A stretch of 64,000 nt of DNA from assembly GCF_027270315.1 (NCBI RefSeq), contig NZ_CP114413.1:7068001-7132000 (forward strand). Reading direction: 5' to 3'. The position numbers were made by a program, and so were the translations under genes. Below the pieces are notes generated by a model. The model ran no database searches, was not told the DNA's origin, and saw only the letters and a list, made by a program, of their open reading frames with translations. This stretch comes from Streptomyces cinnabarinus. GTDB taxonomy: Bacteria > Actinomycetota > Actinomycetes > Streptomycetales > Streptomycetaceae. Shown here in pieces: positions 8,242 to 16,910 of the stretch. Numbering within the stretch: the stretch's first letter is position 1; the number at the start of each line of letters is the position of its first letter.

Positions 8242-9633
8242 GTGATGGACGAGGACACCAGGTACGAGGCGGTGCGCAGCCGGGACGCCCGGTTCGACGG
8301 CGAGTTCTTCTTCGCCGTCGAGACCACCGGCATCTACTGCCGCCCGAGCTGCCCCGCCGTCACCCCCAAGCGCCGTAACGTCCGCTTCTTCACGACCGCC
8401 GCCGCCGCGCAGGGCTCGGGATTCCGGGCCTGCCGGCGGTGCCGCCCGGACGCCGCGCCCGGCTCGGCCGCGTGGAACGTCCGCGCGGACGTCGTGGGCC
8501 GGGCCATGCGGCTGATCGGCGACGGGGTTGTGGACCGGGAGGGCGTGGCCGGGCTCGCCGGACGGCTCGGCTACAGCCCCCGCCAGGTGCAGCGGCAGCT
8601 GACCGGCGAGCTGGGCGCCGGACCCGTCGCGCTGGCCCGTGCCCAGCGGGCCCACACCGCGCGCGTCCTGCTCCAGACCACCGGCCTGCCGATCACCGAG
8701 ATCGCGTTCGCCGCCGGATTCGCCAGCGTCAGGCAGTTCAACGACACCATCCGGACCGTCTACGCCCGCACCCCCAGCGAACTGCGCCGCGCCGCCACCG
8801 GGGCCTCCCGCCGGCCCGCCGCCCCGACCGCCGGTATCCCGCTGAGGCTCGCCCACCGCGGCCCCTACCGCTCCGGCGCCGTCTTCGACCTGCTCCAGGC
8901 CGAAGCGGTACCCGGCGTGGAGGACGTCAGCGGCATCCCGGGCCGCCGCACCTACCGCCGCACCCTGCGCCTGCCGCACGGCACCGGCATCGTCGCCGTC
9001 GACGAGCTGCCCGGCAGCACCAGGACCGACACCGGCACCCACCCCGGCGGCTGGCTCGACGCCCACCTCCACCTCACCGACCCCCGCGACCTCACCACCG
9101 CCGTCCAGCGCCTGCGCCGCCTGTTCGACCTGGACGCCGACCCCTACGCCGTGGACGAGCGGCTCGGCGCCGACCCCCGGCTCGCCCCGCTGGTCGCCGC
9201 CCGCCCCGGACTCCGCTCACCCGGCGCCGCCGACCCCGAGGAACTCGCCGTACGGGCGCTGGTCGGGCCCGCCGGTGCCGAGCGGCTGGTGCGGGCCTAC
9301 GGGAAGGCGCTGGACTCGCCCTGCGGCAGCCTCACCCACCTCTTCCCGGAACCGGCCGTCCTCGCCGAGGCCGAGCCGCACGGCACCCTGGGCGCGCTCA
9401 CCGCCGCCCTCGCCGACGGCGCCGTACGCCTGGACGCGGGCGCCGACCGGGACGACACCGAGGCGGCGCTGCTCGCGCTGCCCGGCCTCGACCCCCGTAC
9501 CGTCGCCGTCGTGCGCACCCGCGCCCTCGGCGACCCGGATGTCGCCCCGCCCGGCATGGACATCCCCGACAACTGGCGCCCCTGGCGCTCTTACGCCGTA
9601 CAACACCTGCGCGTGGCAGGGGAGTTGGAGTGA
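8242..9633 (+). CDS. Ada-AlkA fusion: methyl-phosphotriester sensor, AraC HTH and 3-methyladenine glycosylase
   Basis: 463 aa. The N-terminal Ada zinc domain has the methyl-acceptor Cys in GIYCRPSC (C33, C37) and the second pair FRACRRC (C64, C67). An AraC-type HTH follows (LAGRLGYSPRQVQRQL; ITEIAFAAGFASVRQFN). The AlkA N-terminal domain and a HhH-GPD glycosylase region end with WRPWRSYAVQHL. It should sense methylphosphotriesters, activate transcription and remove alkylated bases. GTG at 8242 is directly followed by ATG at 8245; either may be used. The segment around the expected catalytic Asp is short: ALGDPDVAPPGMDIPDNW passes almost directly to WRPWRSY, where E. coli AlkA has about 20 more residues. 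The TGA overlaps the GTG of the next gene. Confidence 0.9.
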   Translation: MMDEDTRYEAVRSRDARFDGEFFFAVETTGIYCRPSCPAVTPKRRNVRFFTTAAAAQGSGFRACRRCRPDAAPGSAAWNVRADVVGRAMRLIGDGVVDREGVAGLAGRLGYSPRQVQRQLTGELGAGPVALARAQRAHTARVLLQTTGLPITEIAFAAGFASVRQFNDTIRTVYARTPSELRRAATGASRRPAAPTAGIPLRLAHRGPYRSGAVFDLLQAEAVPGVEDVSGIPGRRTYRRTLRLPHGTGIVAVDELPGSTRTDTGTHPGGWLDAHLHLTDPRDLTTAVQRLRRLFDLDADPYAVDERLGADPRLAPLVAARPGLRSPGAADPEELAVRALVGPAGAERLVRAYGKALDSPCGSLTHLFPEPAVLAEAEPHGTLGALTAALADGAVRLDAGADRDDTEAALLALPGLDPRTVAVVRTRALGDPDVAPPGMDIPDNWRPWRSYAVQHLRVAGELE

Positions 9634-10124
9634 CCGTCATGACCATGCAGTGGACGCGCCTGGACAGCCCCGTCGGCTCGCTCCTGCTCACCGCCGACCC
9701 GGAGACCTGCGCGCTGACCTCGCTGTCCGTGCCAGGCCAGAAAGGCGGCCGCACGGTCCAGGAAGGCTGGCTGCACGACCCCGGCGCCTTCCGGGACGTC
9801 GAGGAGCAGCTCGCCGCCTACTTCGCGGGGGAGCTGAAGGAGTTCCGGCTGCCGCTGCGCGCCGAGGGCACCGAGTTCCGCCGGAAGGTGTGGGCCGCGC
9901 TCGACACCGTGCCCTACGGTGCCACCACCACGTACGGCGAGATCGCCGCGCGGATCGGCGCCTCCCGCGCCGCCGTCCGGGCCGTCGGCGGCGCGATCGG
10001 CGCCAACCCGCTGCTGATCGTCCGCCCCTGCCACCGGGTGATCGGCGCGGACGGCTCCCTGACGGGGTACGCGGGCGGCCTGGAGCGCAAGACGGCCCTG
10101 CTCACGCTCGAACACGCGCTGTAG
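9630..10124 (+). CDS. ogt: Methylated-DNA-[protein]-cysteine S-methyltransferase
   Basis: 164 aa. Suicide repair enzyme moving the alkyl group from O6-alkylguanine to its Cys in the motif RPCHRVIG. The N-terminal RNase-H-like domain and the DNA-binding GATTTYGEIAARIG / RAVGGAIGANP segments are typical. GTG at 9630 overlaps the TGA of ada-alkA (GTGA), with GGGGAG just upstream, so the two are translated together and expected to be induced together by alkylation damage. ATGs at 9639 and 9645 are alternative starts. Confidence 0.93.
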   Translation: MTVMTMQWTRLDSPVGSLLLTADPETCALTSLSVPGQKGGRTVQEGWLHDPGAFRDVEEQLAAYFAGELKEFRLPLRAEGTEFRRKVWAALDTVPYGATTTYGEIAARIGASRAAVRAVGGAIGANPLLIVRPCHRVIGADGSLTGYAGGLERKTALLTLEHAL

Positions 10125-10136
10125 TGGGACTGGCCG

Positions 10137-10619
10137 TCAGCCCCAGATGACCAGGCCCAGCCACGCCCCCGCGATCAGCAGACAGGTGAACAGTTCCGCC
10201 AGCACGCTGGAGCCGCCCGAGCGCATCGCCGTGCGCAGGGCGGCCCGCGCCTCCGCGTGGCGGCCCAGGCGCAGGCGTTCCTCCAGATAGATGCCGCCCA
10301 TGAAACCGGGGATGGCGCCGATCACCGGGAGCAGAAGGAAGCCGAGGAAGGCACCCGCGCCCGCGTACACGCCCATCCGGCGGGTGGCGCCGCTCTCGCG
10401 CAGCCGTCTGGGCGGCAGGGCCCAGCGGACCACCTGGGAGAGGAACAGGGCGACGGTCGCCGCGCACAGCAGCACCCACGCCTCCGGCCGCGGATCCTTC
10501 AGCGCCCACCACATGACCGCGGCCCACACCAGCCACGATCCCGGCACACCGGGCACGAGCACTCCGCACAGGCCGAGCAGGATGACCATGCCGACCAGCA
10601 GGAGATCCCACACTCCCAT
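10137..10619 (-). CDS. DUF456 membrane protein
   Basis: 160 aa with about four membrane helices and the two Gly-rich loops of DUF456 (LVPGVPGSWLVW near residue 24; GAIPGFMGGIYLEE near 105). Function unknown in the family. It converges on ogt with a gap of 12 bases. Nothing in the sequence suggests a partner. Confidence 0.85.
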   Translation of the reverse strand: MGVWDLLLVGMVILLGLCGVLVPGVPGSWLVWAAVMWWALKDPRPEAWVLLCAATVALFLSQVVRWALPPRRLRESGATRRMGVYAGAGAFLGFLLLPVIGAIPGFMGGIYLEERLRLGRHAEARAALRTAMRSGGSSVLAELFTCLLIAGAWLGLVIWG

Positions 10620-10718
10620 CTGACCAGAGTGCCGGAGCCCCGGGACCCCCGCAGGTCAGCGGCGCCGGGCCACGCGGCGACTCACTTCTCCCCTTTTCGT
10701 CACCCTGTTCGCCCCCTC

Positions 10719-10733
10719 ACCCGATTTTCGGGT
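10719..10733. promoter_or_regulatory. Short dyad between the DUF456 gene and the PP2C-like gene
   Basis: ACCCG-ATTTT-CGGGT, a perfect 5-base inverted repeat in the 156-base divergent region between the DUF456 start and the PP2C-like start. The region is otherwise pyrimidine-rich. Could be an operator; regulator unknown. Confidence 0.3.
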
Positions 10734-10775
10734 TGCCCCGTTTTCATCCGGCTCTGCCGGTGGACAATTAGGGGC

Positions 10776-11984
10776 ATGAGCCAGCAGGGGGGAAGGCCCA
10801 CCGGTCGGGACGACGACTGGTGGACGCAGCTGTACGACGACACCAGGGCGGACACGGGGCCTACGGCGGCCGAGGACTCCCTGGACGACAGGTTCGCCTC
10901 GGCGGCGACGACGGTGACCACTGGGGCGGCGCCCGTCCCCAAGCAAGGCGGCACCCCGCCGGCGCGGGCGAGCGATCCACCCCCGACGCCGATCCCGGCG
11001 CCGCGTACCGAGCAGCCGTCCCTCGTCGACTACGTAGGCTCCGGCCCGCCCACCTACGCGGCCGAACCCACAGCCCTCCCTCCCGCGGACCCCGACGACC
11101 TGGACGACCTCGTCGCCGACACGGTCCTCGACGGCGCCCACTACGGCACCTGCACCCTCCGCGCCGCCTCCGTCCGGGGCGACTCCGCTCGCTACCGGGG
11201 CGAACCGCGCCGGGACTCCCTCCTCACCGCCCGCTTCGGCTCCGGCGACACCGCGCTGGTGCTCGTCGCCATGGCCACCGGCGCCCGCGCCACCCCGGGC
11301 GCCCACCGCGCCGCGGCCGAGGCCTGCTTCTGGATCGGCAGGGCGGTCGGCCGCAGTCACGCCCGGCTCGCCGAGGACCTGCGCGCCGCCCGCCGCGGCG
11401 ACCTCAAGTCCGGCCTGCACCGCCTCACCGACCGCAGCCTCGGCAAACTCCGCGCCAGCGCCACCGAACAGGGCATCGACCCGGAGGAGTACGCGGCCAC
11501 CCTGCGCTGTCTTCTGCTGCCCGCCGACCCCGACTGCCGTACCCGGGTCTTCTTCGGCGTCGGCGAGGGCGGCCTGTTCCGTCTGCGGGACGGCGAGTGG
11601 CAGGACATCGAGCCCCGGGTCACGGACGCCGTCGGCGAGGCCGTCGTGGGCTTCGGCTCGCCGCCGTCCGAGACGCCGGAGGGCGACCGGCTCACCATGG
11701 ACCTGGGCATCCCCACACCGCCGAGCCCCTACGAGCCCGCCCCCGAACCGGCCCGCGAGCCCTTCCGCTTCCGCGCCTCGGTGGCCCGTCCGGGTGACAC
11801 GCTGCTGATGTGCACCGGTGGGCTCGCCGAACCCCTGCGCGGTGAGGCGGAACTCGCCCACCACCTCACCGGCCGCTGGTCCGGCCCCACCCCGCCCGGC
11901 CTCGCCGCCTTCCTCGCCGACACCCAGGTCCGGGTCAAGGGCTACGCCGACGACCGTACGGCCGCCGCCGTCTGGGAGAGCTGA
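10776..11984 (+). CDS. PP2C-like phosphatase-domain protein
   Basis: 402 aa. The first ~110 residues are low complexity (Pro/Thr/Asp-rich, likely disordered). The rest resembles the PP2C fold: SLLTARFGSGDTALVLVAMATGARA, then GVGEGGLFRLRDGEW, then RPGDTLLMCTGGLAEPLRG, and near the end YADDRTAAAVWE, equivalent to the DNATAVVV strand. The usual metal-binding DG pair is not intact (VGEGGLFR; GYADDRT), so it may be a weak or inactive phosphatase. No membrane segment. ATG at 10776 chosen; the upstream GGGG is a weak ribosome-binding site. Confidence 0.65.
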   Translation: MSQQGGRPTGRDDDWWTQLYDDTRADTGPTAAEDSLDDRFASAATTVTTGAAPVPKQGGTPPARASDPPPTPIPAPRTEQPSLVDYVGSGPPTYAAEPTALPPADPDDLDDLVADTVLDGAHYGTCTLRAASVRGDSARYRGEPRRDSLLTARFGSGDTALVLVAMATGARATPGAHRAAAEACFWIGRAVGRSHARLAEDLRAARRGDLKSGLHRLTDRSLGKLRASATEQGIDPEEYAATLRCLLLPADPDCRTRVFFGVGEGGLFRLRDGEWQDIEPRVTDAVGEAVVGFGSPPSETPEGDRLTMDLGIPTPPSPYEPAPEPAREPFRFRASVARPGDTLLMCTGGLAEPLRGEAELAHHLTGRWSGPTPPGLAAFLADTQVRVKGYADDRTAAAVWES

Positions 11985-12069
11985 CCGAGCGAAGCGCCCG
12001 GCCCTGTGCCTCCAATGGAACCCAAGGGATCGAAGGCGACCCGAGGCGACCGAAGGGGCACCCGCAGCC

Positions 12070-13812
12070 ATGGCCAAGCAGAACGTCGCGGAACAGTTCG
12101 TCGACATCCTCGTCCGCGCCGGGGTCGAGCGCCTCTACGGCGTCGTCGGCGACAGCCTCAACCCCGTCGTGGACGCGGTGCGCCGCACCTCCGGCATCGA
12201 GTGGGTGCACGTCCGCCACGAGGAGACCGCCGCCTTCGCGGCCGGCGCGGAGGCGCAGATCACCGGGAGGCTCACGGCCTGCGCGGGCTCCTGCGGCCCC
12301 GGCAACCTCCATCTCATCAACGGCCTCTACGACGCCCACCGCTCCATGGCCCCCGTCCTCGCCCTCGCCTCGCACATCCCCTCCAGTGAGATCGGCCTCG
12401 GCTACTTCCAGGAGACCCATCCGGACCGGCTGTTCGCCGAGTGCAGCCACTACAGCGAGCTGATCTCCAGCCCGCAGCAGATGCCGCGGCTGCTCCAGAC
12501 CGCCATCCAGCACGCCGTCGGCCGCTCCGGCGTCAGCGTGGTCGCCCTCCCCGGTGACATCGCCGACCGGCCCGCCCCCGCCAAGCCCGTCGAGACCGCC
12601 CTGGTCACCACCCGGCCCACGGTCCGCCCCGGCGACACCGAGATCGACCGGCTCGTCCGGATGATCGACGCGGCCGACAAGGTCACCCTCTTCTGCGGCA
12701 GCGGCACCGCGGGCGCGCACGCGGAGGTCATGGAGTTCGCCGAGAAGATCAAGTCCCCGGTCGGACACGCGCTGCGGGGCAAGGAGCACATCCAGTACGA
12801 CAACCCCTATGACGTCGGGATGAGCGGCCTCCTCGGCTACGGCGCGGCCTACGAGGCCACCCACGAATGCGATCTGCTGATCCTGCTCGGCACGGACTTC
12901 CCGTACAACGCCTTCCTGCCCGACGACGTGCAGATCGCCCAGGTCGACGTCCGGCCCGAACACCTCGGCCGCCGCTCCAAGCTGGACCTCGCGGTGTGGG
13001 GCGATGTGCGCGAGACGCTGCGCTGTCTGATCCCGCGGGTGCGGGCCAAGGAGAACCGGCGCTTCCTCGACAAGATGCTGAAGAAGCACGCCGACGCGCT
13101 GGAGGGCGTCGTCAAGGCGTACACCAGGAAGGTCGAGAAGCATGTCCCGATCCACCCCGAGTACGTCGCCTCGGTGTTGGACGAACTCGCCGACGACGAC
13201 GCGGTGTTCACCGTCGACACCGGGATGTGCAATGTCTGGGCCGCCCGCTACATCACGCCCAACGGCCGTCGCCGGGTGATCGGTTCCTTCTCTCACGGCT
13301 CGATGGCGAACGCGCTGCCCATGGCGATCGGCGCCCAGTTCACCGACCGCCGCCGCCAGGTCGTGTCGATGTCCGGCGACGGTGGATTCGCCATGCTGAT
13401 GGGCGACTTCCTGACCCTCGTGCAGCACGACCTGCCGGTGAAGGTCGTGCTGTTCAACAACTCCTCGCTCAGCATGGTGGAGTTGGAGATGCTGGTCGCG
13501 GGACTGCCCTCGTACGGCACCGGTAACAAGAACCCCGACTTCGCGGCCGTCGCCCGCGCCTGCGGTGCCTTCGGCGTCCGGGTGGAGAAGCCCAAGCAGC
13601 TGGCCGGCGCCCTCAAGGACGCCTTCCGGCACAAGGGCCCGGCCCTGGTCGACATCGTCACCGACCCCAACGCCCTCTCCATCCCACCGAGGATCAGCGC
13701 CGAGATGGTCACCGGCTTCGCCCTGTCCGCCTCGAAGATCGTCCTCGACGGCGGAGTGGGCCGCATGCTCCAAATGGCCCGCTCCAACCTCCGCAACATG
13801 CCGCGGCCCTAG
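12070..13812 (+). CDS. poxB: Thiamine-diphosphate pyruvate oxidase/dehydrogenase (PoxB type)
   Basis: 580 aa, close to E. coli PoxB in length. N-terminal TPP (Pyr) domain with catalytic Glu in HVRHEETAAFAAGAEA, a middle FAD/nucleotide domain, and a C-terminal TPP domain with SGDGGFAMLMGDFLTL...LFNN for Mg-TPP. The expected reaction is oxidative decarboxylation of pyruvate to acetate and CO2, passing electrons to the quinone pool at the membrane. The start ATG at 12070 is preceded by a weak GGGG-type site. Its TAG overlaps the TAG of the convergent HTH gene in a shared CTAG. Other TPP enzymes such as acetolactate synthase are less likely given the family signature GIEWVHVRHEE. Confidence 0.88.
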   Translation: MAKQNVAEQFVDILVRAGVERLYGVVGDSLNPVVDAVRRTSGIEWVHVRHEETAAFAAGAEAQITGRLTACAGSCGPGNLHLINGLYDAHRSMAPVLALASHIPSSEIGLGYFQETHPDRLFAECSHYSELISSPQQMPRLLQTAIQHAVGRSGVSVVALPGDIADRPAPAKPVETALVTTRPTVRPGDTEIDRLVRMIDAADKVTLFCGSGTAGAHAEVMEFAEKIKSPVGHALRGKEHIQYDNPYDVGMSGLLGYGAAYEATHECDLLILLGTDFPYNAFLPDDVQIAQVDVRPEHLGRRSKLDLAVWGDVRETLRCLIPRVRAKENRRFLDKMLKKHADALEGVVKAYTRKVEKHVPIHPEYVASVLDELADDDAVFTVDTGMCNVWAARYITPNGRRRVIGSFSHGSMANALPMAIGAQFTDRRRQVVSMSGDGGFAMLMGDFLTLVQHDLPVKVVLFNNSSLSMVELEMLVAGLPSYGTGNKNPDFAAVARACGAFGVRVEKPKQLAGALKDAFRHKGPALVDIVTDPNALSIPPRISAEMVTGFALSASKIVLDGGVGRMLQMARSNLRNMPRP

Positions 13813-15113
13813 CTGTACGGCCCCCACTTCCGGTTCAGCGTGTCGTACATGTACCGGGGCAGGCCCTCGATCGCGGTGGTGCGGAAGGGGCGGCCCTCGT
13901 CGTCTATGCGGATCGTGCCGGTGCGGCCCTGGGAGGACCAGTCCAGTTCGAGGTACCAGCGGCAGTCGCAGCCCTCGGTGCCGGCGGTGACCAGCAGGAC
14001 CTCGGGGTCCTCGGCGGAGACCCGGTAGGGCAGGCGCATCGCCGGGATGGTGGTGCCGGAGTCGTTGCCGTCGGCCGGGCGGGCGATCGGGCGGTCCTTG
14101 TCCAGGTCGACGTCGAAGAAACGCGGGGTCACCGCTCCGCCGCAACCCTGATCCATGGCATAGGAGTTGCCCTCGACGGGCGCCGCGCGCCCGACCACCC
14201 GGACCCGCAGCGCCTCCAGCACCACGGCCGTGGACGACTTGCCCTGCACCGAGATCCGCACCATCGTGTTCCGCCCGTGCACCGCGCCCTGCGACCCGGC
14301 CCAGGTCCGGGCGTCCTGCGGGGGCGGGGGCGGCGCCACCTTCGCCGGGGGCCGGTCGATGACGTAGTCGTGCCCGCAGCCCTGCGCCCACATATGCGAG
14401 TCGGCGCTCCAGGTGAGCGGCGTCCCGCCGGCGTTCGCGCCCTTCGAGGGCGGCGCGCCGGTGCCCGGCTCGGTGGTGGACGAGGAGGGCTTCCCCGAAC
14501 CGCTCTTCGAAGGCGACGGGTTGGTGGCTGAGGGCGAGGCGGAGGCGGTGGGGGAGGGGCTCTTCGTGACGCCCGGCACGGACGTCCGGGACGCCGCGGC
14601 CCCGCCCTTCCCGCCGCCCCGCTCGCCCCGGTCGGTGTCCAGCGCGGTCAGTGTGCCCAGGGTCGCGAGCAGCACGGAGCCCACGGCCGCGGCGACGGTG
14701 ATCCTGCGGCGGCGGTACCAGGGGCGGGGGCGCGGTGGGGTGGACACCGGTTCGGGCGTCGCGTCGCCGACTTCGGGTTCGGGTTCGACGGCGACCTCGG
14801 CTTCCGGCTCCGCCCCAGCGCCCTCGGTCTCCTCCGCCCCCGCCACCGCCCCCCGGGGCCGCTGCCGAGCCGCCACCGCCAGGAGCCACCGCCGGTGGAG
14901 TTCCATGCGTTCCTCCGCCGTCGCCCCGCACAGCGCGGCGAAGCGCTCCACCGGGGCGAAGTCCTGGGGGACCGCGTCCCCGGCGCAGTAGCGGTGCAGC
15001 GTGGAGGTGTTCATGCCCAGCCGACGGGCCAGCGAGCCGTAACTGCGATCGGTCCGTTCCTTGAACTGCCGCAGCAGCGCCGCGAACTCGGCTACCTCGT
15101 CCTGTGCCGACAC
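13809..15113 (-). CDS. Membrane-anchored XRE-type HTH protein with extracytoplasmic domain
   Basis: 434 aa. N-terminal HTH (residues ~5-70: FKERTDRSYGSLARRLGMNTSTLHRYCAG), a charged Glu/Pro linker, one membrane helix (ITVAAAVGSVLLATLGTLTAL), a Ser/Thr/Pro-rich wall-spanning linker, and a ~190-residue outer domain with Cys pairs (QGCGHD, QGCGG, EGCDC) that probably form disulfides. The layout suits an HTH protein that reads an outer signal through the membrane. GTG at 15113 was chosen for the GGGGGAAGG site just upstream; the frame stays open further out. It converges with poxB. Confidence 0.8.
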   Translation of the reverse strand: MSAQDEVAEFAALLRQFKERTDRSYGSLARRLGMNTSTLHRYCAGDAVPQDFAPVERFAALCGATAEERMELHRRWLLAVAARQRPRGAVAGAEETEGAGAEPEAEVAVEPEPEVGDATPEPVSTPPRPRPWYRRRRITVAAAVGSVLLATLGTLTALDTDRGERGGGKGGAAASRTSVPGVTKSPSPTASASPSATNPSPSKSGSGKPSSSTTEPGTGAPPSKGANAGGTPLTWSADSHMWAQGCGHDYVIDRPPAKVAPPPPPQDARTWAGSQGAVHGRNTMVRISVQGKSSTAVVLEALRVRVVGRAAPVEGNSYAMDQGCGGAVTPRFFDVDLDKDRPIARPADGNDSGTTIPAMRLPYRVSAEDPEVLLVTAGTEGCDCRWYLELDWSSQGRTGTIRIDDEGRPFRTTAIEGLPRYMYDTLNRKWGPYS

Positions 15114-15336
15114 CCTTCCCCCGTGTGCTCCCGCCCGGGACGGCATCCCAGGCACCCCATATACCTGCACGTCAGACGGCCTGGGATGGTTCCACCGGCA
15201 GGGAAGCGGCATCCCCTGTTGCGTCCGGGTCCTGTGACCGCTGATGCTCTTGGTGTCGCACCGACGACCGGCGGACCGACCAGCCGGCGGCGCGGTGACG
15301 ACGACCCGCACCCACACTTACCCACGGGGGACACCC

Positions 15337-15957
15337 ATGCCCAAGCGCACCCGAGCAGGCGCGGTCACCGTATGCGCCCTCGCCGGCCTCACCGTCGGCG
15401 CGGCACTCACCGTACCGGCCGGCGCCGCACCGCAGGCGGCGAACTCGCCCCGCTTCCTGTCGGCCTCCGAACTCCCGCCGCACCCCTCGTCCACCTGGAC
15501 CGCCGGAAAGGTCAAGGGCGGCGTGCCGGTCGAGCTGCGGTTCTGCCTGGGGGACGCGCTGCTCGCCCATGACTCCAGCTACCGCCCGTTCCGCACCGAC
15601 CTGGACACCAGCGCCCGGCAGCTGACCGTCGTCGTGGGCACCAACGCCAAGGCCAAGGCCCTCGCGAGCAGCCTCAACAAGCACATCAAGTCCTGCGCGG
15701 GGCGGATCGAGGCCGCCGACCCGGAGGTCGAGGCCAGGTACAAGTCCTACGGCTCGCTGCCCGTCGAGGAGGGCGCCCGCGTGCACGGTCTGCACACCGA
15801 GACCTCCTGGGGCGCCACCGACATCGGGCTGCTCTCGGTCGGCCGGGACGGCAGGACCGTCACGGTCGTGGACTGGTCGCAGATGGGCGACTTCTCGGAC
15901 GCTCCGGTGGCCGCCTTCAAGAAGACCACCACCAAGGCCGTCAACAAGCTCTACTGA
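15337..15957 (+). CDS. Secreted protein of unknown function
   Basis: 206 aa. Signal peptide KRTRAGAVTVCALAGLTVGA...VPAGAAPQA with likely cleavage near residue 30. The mature part has two Cys (LRFCLGD, IKSCAGR), likely one disulfide, and a regular alpha/beta pattern (RQLTVVVGTNAKAKALASSL; TVTVVDWSQMGDFSDAPVAAFKKT). It resembles short secreted actinomycete proteins without known function. Start ATG after CACGGGGGAC. Followed by a terminator hairpin. Confidence 0.75.
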   Translation: MPKRTRAGAVTVCALAGLTVGAALTVPAGAAPQAANSPRFLSASELPPHPSSTWTAGKVKGGVPVELRFCLGDALLAHDSSYRPFRTDLDTSARQLTVVVGTNAKAKALASSLNKHIKSCAGRIEAADPEVEARYKSYGSLPVEEGARVHGLHTETSWGATDIGLLSVGRDGRTVTVVDWSQMGDFSDAPVAAFKKTTTKAVNKLY

Positions 15958-16308
15958 CCACAGCACCGCCGGGGGGCACCAGGGCCGCCCTCTCGCCACG
16001 GGGGTCGGGAGGGCGGCCCCGCGTATCCCGCCCCGGCGGTCGGATACGGCCGGATCGGCAGACGGGGATGCGCAGTTCGGCCGATGCCCCCTGGTCGGCC
16101 GTGGGGCCGGCGCTTCACCTGTCGGCCGTGTCCCGTCTCCACGGGGTTCGCCGTCCCCGTGCCCACCAGGGTGAATCCTGTACTCAACCGCACGCGGAAC
16201 CTCCGCTTCCCCAGTCGTGCGCCCGGCCGTTCATCCGCCCGCGACCCCTTCGTGGCCGAACGTCTGGTAGTTGACGATTCGACATGACTGCCCCGTGCCC
16301 GAGCGGGC
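15958..16308. other. 351-base intergenic region
   Basis: Contains the terminator at 15982-16019 and the presumed promoter of the RsbW-like gene. Apart from these I see no gene-like signal with a ribosome-binding site. Confidence 0.5.
15982..16019 (+). terminator. Hairpin after the secreted-protein gene
   Basis: GGGCCGCCCTC (15982-15992) pairs with GAGGGCGGCCC (16009-16019), an 11-base stem with a 16-base loop, 25 bases after the stop codon. No T-run, as is usual in high-GC actinomycetes. Confidence 0.7.
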
Positions 16309-16845
16309 ATGGATCCCGTGAACGTGTTCGAGGAGGGGAACGACATCGGCACGCGGGCGGGGGTCATGAAGAGGCAGGCACGAGGGGGCGGTCCCATCGC
16401 GATCGGGGCCTTCTCGGCGGACACGGAGGATACGGCGGACGGCGTCGCGGAACGGGCGCCGACCTGCGGGCTCAGGCGCAGACTCGGGCGCGCCGACCTC
16501 AGGGCGGTGCCCGCGGCGCGCAAAGAGCTCAGGGAGCTGCTGCACGACTGGGGCAGGCCCGGACGCTCCGAGATAGCCGAGCTGCTGACCAGCGAACTCG
16601 TCACCAACGCACTGGTCCACACCGACCGCGACGCGGTCCTGACCGCCACCGTGGGACCCCGTGGACTACGGGTGGAGGTGCGGGACTTCGTGGCTCGCAG
16701 GCCCCGGCTGTGCGTACCGACCGCCGACGACGGTACGCACGGCCGGGGCCTGGTGCTGGTGCAGTCCCTCGCGGACGCGTGGGGGGTACGGCCGCACGGG
16801 GTGGGCAAGGCCGTGTGGTTCGAGCTCGACGCGGAGGCCGCATGA
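16309..16845 (+). CDS. RsbW/SpoIIAB-like serine kinase (HATPase_c)
   Basis: 178 aa. GHKL-type ATPase like anti-sigma factor kinases: N-box SELVTNALVHT, G1-like VEVRDF, and HGRGLVLVQSLADAWGV as the lid/G2 region. Streptomyces has dozens of such single-domain kinases that control sigma factors through anti-anti-sigma proteins; no sigma or antagonist gene is beside it. The start is uncertain: ATG at 16309 gives an extra N-terminal tail, while ATG at 16366 follows a purine-rich GGGGG. Ends at a very strong terminator. Confidence 0.8.
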   Translation: MDPVNVFEEGNDIGTRAGVMKRQARGGGPIAIGAFSADTEDTADGVAERAPTCGLRRRLGRADLRAVPAARKELRELLHDWGRPGRSEIAELLTSELVTNALVHTDRDAVLTATVGPRGLRVEVRDFVARRPRLCVPTADDGTHGRGLVLVQSLADAWGVRPHGVGKAVWFELDAEAA

Positions 16846-16848
16846 CGA

Positions 16849-16886
16849 CGGGAGGGGAGTACGGCGCCTGCCGTACTCCCCTCCCG
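16849..16886. terminator. Perfect 17-bp bidirectional terminator
   Basis: CGGGAGGGGAGTACGGC (16849-16865) pairs exactly with GCCGTACTCCCCTCCCG (16870-16886) around a 4-base loop. It lies between the stops of two convergent genes (16845 and 16911), so it can end both. Confidence 0.9.
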
Positions 16887-16910
16887 TGACCCGCCTCCGG
16901 AGAGCGGTTT

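Noticed and set aside
15951..16808. A 285-codon minus-strand frame over the RsbW-like gene
   Set aside because: No family features and it covers a terminator; the plus strand has the N-box and G-boxes of the kinase.
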